From NCBI GenBank assembly GCA_028279085.1, contig JANQSX010000177.1, positions 1-7,513 of the forward strand: 7,513 nt of DNA, written 5' to 3'. The notes under the pieces were generated by a model. That model saw only the letters and a program-made list of their open reading frames with translations, was not told the DNA's origin and ran no database searches. The stretch is from Bdellovibrionales bacterium (GTDB taxonomy: Bacteria; Bdellovibrionota; Bdellovibrionia; Bdellovibrionales; UBA1609). Shown piece by piece: positions 6,257 to 7,513 of this stretch. Positions within the stretch are counted from its first letter, which is position 1. Each line of letters starts with the position of its first letter. The position numbers were made by a program, and so were the translations under genes.

Positions 6257-6309
6257 CTTTTTAAAGAAGTTATTTTGAGTTGTATAAAAAATTTGCAGGT
6301 CATTTTTTA

Positions 6310-7488
6310 ATGAAAAATCAAATAAAAATCTACAAGAAATTATCTCAGTCAGGTGTGGGAATAGTTGAATTGATGATATCAGCTGTATTGCTTGGCTTTT
6401 TAGCCCTGGCGGTCACAAAGCTGGGAGTGGATACCTGGCGCTTTCAAACAGAATCTGTCACTGCCAGTGAGGTTAATGAGTTTTCCTCCAGCCTGGGATA
6501 TTTCTTCAAAGGTTTTGGTTGTAGTGGTGAAGATGGACTGAATGAATTTAGAGGTAAAGATTTTCCCGGTACAGCTCCGGAAGATTTAACGATTGAAAAA
6601 TATGTAGGTTGGGGAGAGACGGGAGACCCTATAGGAGAGGGTTTTGAATTTGCAGATGGTAAATGGGAAGTGCACAGCCTTACATGGAAACATAAAGACT
6701 CTATAGATACTATAGAACGTAAAAGAAGAGTTGAAGAGCCACCAGATTCAGGCACTTTTGTGGATAAAACATATGAGATAAAGGTGGCACAAATATCTCT
6801 CCAATTAAAAATAAAAAGAGATGGAATTGATGGTAGTAGTGATGATGGTTACACAATGATGACACCTTATAATGTGGAGATACCTTTTGTTGTGGACCCG
6901 GGTTCTAGTAGTGGCAAAGAGATTGTGGATTGTGTGGATCCAAATTTGGATGGTCAGGATATCTGTGCAGTAATAGGAGCTGAGTATAATGAGGAGGAAA
7001 ATCGCTGTGATCCGAATGAGAACTGTTTTATTAAAACTTCATTTGTTAACTGTCAAACTCATCGGCCTGGTAAAAAACCATGGAGAGATGAAGATGAAGA
7101 GAAGATTACAAACCTTTGTGATAAACTAATAAAAAAAGCAATGACAGAAGGTGGAGAAAAGCGTTACGTCAGTTTTCATAATAAGGACTTAGGTCATACT
7201 CCAGGAGAGTGTCCACCAGACTCTGACGGAATTTTGTCAGGGGATGTAAGGAGAGATCAAAGATATCGATGTGGAAAGAAATGCACAGATACTGCTTATG
7301 GTGCGGGTGAAATATACTTATGTATGGAATGTCCAGAGGGGAGCAGTGGTGGTTCAACTGGTAGCAGTGGTGGTTCAACTGGTAGCAGTGGTGGTTCAAC
7401 TGGTGGCAGTAGTGGTTCAACTGGTGGCAGTAGTGGTTCAACTGGTGGCGGTAGTGGTTCAACTGGTGGCGGTAGTGGTTCAACATGA
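6310..7488 (+). CDS. Prepilin-type N-terminal methylation protein with Cys-rich region and GS-heptad tail
   Basis: 392 residues from ATG 6310. A basic leader (K2, K6, K9, K10) ends SQSG, followed by VGIVELMISAVLLGFLALAV. A prepilin peptidase should cut after G15, with V16 in place of the usual Phe and the conserved Glu at E20, five residues after the cut. The hydrophobic helix (16-37) would pack into a type IV pilus or type II secretion pseudopilus. The rest is an unusually large head: an acidic middle (about 70-205), 11 Cys between 208 and 341, then seven GS-rich heptads (344-392). Size and location suggest a minor (PilW/GspJ-like or tip) pilin, but beyond the N-terminus I recognise no family. 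The alternative TTG start at 6280 would add ten residues; ATG is preferred because it leaves a normal 15-residue leader, with a weak CAGG upstream. Its TGA overlaps the next start. Confidence 0.85.
   Translation: MKNQIKIYKKLSQSGVGIVELMISAVLLGFLALAVTKLGVDTWRFQTESVTASEVNEFSSSLGYFFKGFGCSGEDGLNEFRGKDFPGTAPEDLTIEKYVGWGETGDPIGEGFEFADGKWEVHSLTWKHKDSIDTIERKRRVEEPPDSGTFVDKTYEIKVAQISLQLKIKRDGIDGSSDDGYTMMTPYNVEIPFVVDPGSSSGKEIVDCVDPNLDGQDICAVIGAEYNEEENRCDPNENCFIKTSFVNCQTHRPGKKPWRDEDEEKITNLCDKLIKKAMTEGGEKRYVSFHNKDLGHTPGECPPDSDGILSGDVRRDQRYRCGKKCTDTAYGAGEIYLCMECPEGSSGGSTGSSGGSTGSSGGSTGGSSGSTGGSSGSTGGGSGSTGGGSGST
7339..7485 (+). repeat. Seven in-frame 21-bp tandem repeats encoding GS-rich heptads
   Basis: Seven contiguous 21-bp units run from 7339 to the last sense codon. 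Units 1-3 encode GSSGGST, units 4-5 GGSSGST and units 6-7 GGGSGST. Units 2 and 3 are identical, 4 and 5 are identical, and 6 and 7 differ only in the last base. The three types differ only by A/G changes at three codons. The block pattern suggests stepwise local duplication. Because 21 is a multiple of three, copy-number change alters tail length without shifting the frame. Confidence 0.95.
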
Positions 7489-7513
7489 ATTCAAGTGGTG
7501 TAAGCTTGTCGGA
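7485..7513 (+). CDS. Start of a further prepilin-like gene (partial, runs off the window)
   Basis: An ATG at 7485-7487 overlaps the TGA of the preceding gene as ATGA and opens a frame reading MNSSGVSLS, then a codon beginning GA (Asp or Glu) cut by the window end. If that codon is Glu, the pattern is G|VSLSE, a prepilin peptidase site with Glu at +5. The leader would be only five residues and lacks the usual Lys/Arg. The upstream part of this frame is closed by a TAG in the repeat tract, so no earlier start exists. There is no clear Shine-Dalgarno; coupling to the upstream gene is likely. Only nine full codons are visible. Confidence 0.5.

Larger units (their letters stand above)
6057..6309. 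other. Divergent intergenic region with A/T tracts
   Basis: These 253 bases separate the minus-strand operon from the plus-strand prepilin gene. They are strongly AT-rich, with T-runs around 6163-6182 and 6224-6245 that may bend DNA or act as UP elements. Apart from the two candidate promoters and a small dyad I see no RNA gene, riboswitch or coding frame. No terminator is expected between divergent genes. Confidence 0.6.

Noticed and set aside
6280..6309. TTG start for the prepilin gene
   Set aside because: No ribosome site precedes it and it lengthens an already adequate basic leader; ATG at 6310 fits the prepilin pattern.
6444..6755. Minus-strand open frame of 103 residues
   Set aside because: It is antisense to the prepilin gene, with no ribosome site or recognisable motif.
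7169..7486. Minus-strand frame with an LNHYRHQ-type heptad repeat
   Set aside because: The repeat is only the reverse reading of the 21-bp GS repeats; no start signal or family supports a gene.
7473..7513. Frameshift that truncated the repeat-tail protein, with the following Ser/Gly codons as its true continuation
   Set aside because: The following frame starts with an ATG in an ATGA overlap and looks like a prepilin cleavage site, which needs a free N-terminus; a frameshift remains possible but is less economical.

Overview
The window is AT-rich bacterial DNA with tightly packed genes: stop/start ATGA overlaps, a longer gene overlap, and a zero-gap convergent pair. A type IIB topoisomerase A subunit sits beside a prepilin gene and a membrane spermidine-synthase-like operon. 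Together with Lys-rich, AT-biased proteins, this is compatible with a predatory or environmental Bdellovibrionota-like (former deltaproteobacterial) genome. That placement is an inference; nothing here fixes the taxon.

Left block (1-1938, + strand). The window opens in the very Lys-rich C-terminal tail of a gene that is probably top6B. It is followed by a full topoisomerase VI subunit A (Spo11 family) with the RELYY active-site tyrosine and the TOPRIM Glu and DxD. After a short gap holding a candidate promoter, a weak hairpin and a strong Shine-Dalgarno comes a small Gly/Tyr/Ser-rich lipoprotein of unknown function. Its stop codon directly abuts the stop codon of the opposing operon.

Central block (6056 down to 1939, - strand). 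This is a four-gene membrane operon. In transcription order it encodes: (1) a single-pass protein with a strongly cationic stem and an unrecognised globular domain; (2) a stand-alone multi-pass protein matching only the membrane half of membrane-type spermidine synthases; (3) a full-length membrane spermidine-synthase-like protein, with the same membrane domain fused to a PABS aminopropyltransferase domain; (4) an acyltransferase-3-like multi-pass protein. Genes 1/2 and 2/3 overlap by ATGA, and genes 3/4 overlap by about 47 nt. The PABS domain keeps the nucleotide-binding residues but reads DFPFP where DxxDP is expected. No S-adenosylmethionine decarboxylase gene is visible. I infer a membrane-embedded modification pathway, not housekeeping spermidine synthesis; the substrate is unknown.

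Right block (6057-7513, + strand). A divergent intergenic region carries candidate promoters for both directions. It is followed by a large prepilin-type protein with an N-terminal class III (prepilin) signal, a Cys-rich C-terminal half and a tail of seven perfect GS-rich heptads (21-bp repeats). Its stop overlaps (ATGA) the start of another gene, cut by the window edge, whose first residues again look like a prepilin cleavage site. This suggests the first genes of a pseudopilin cluster.
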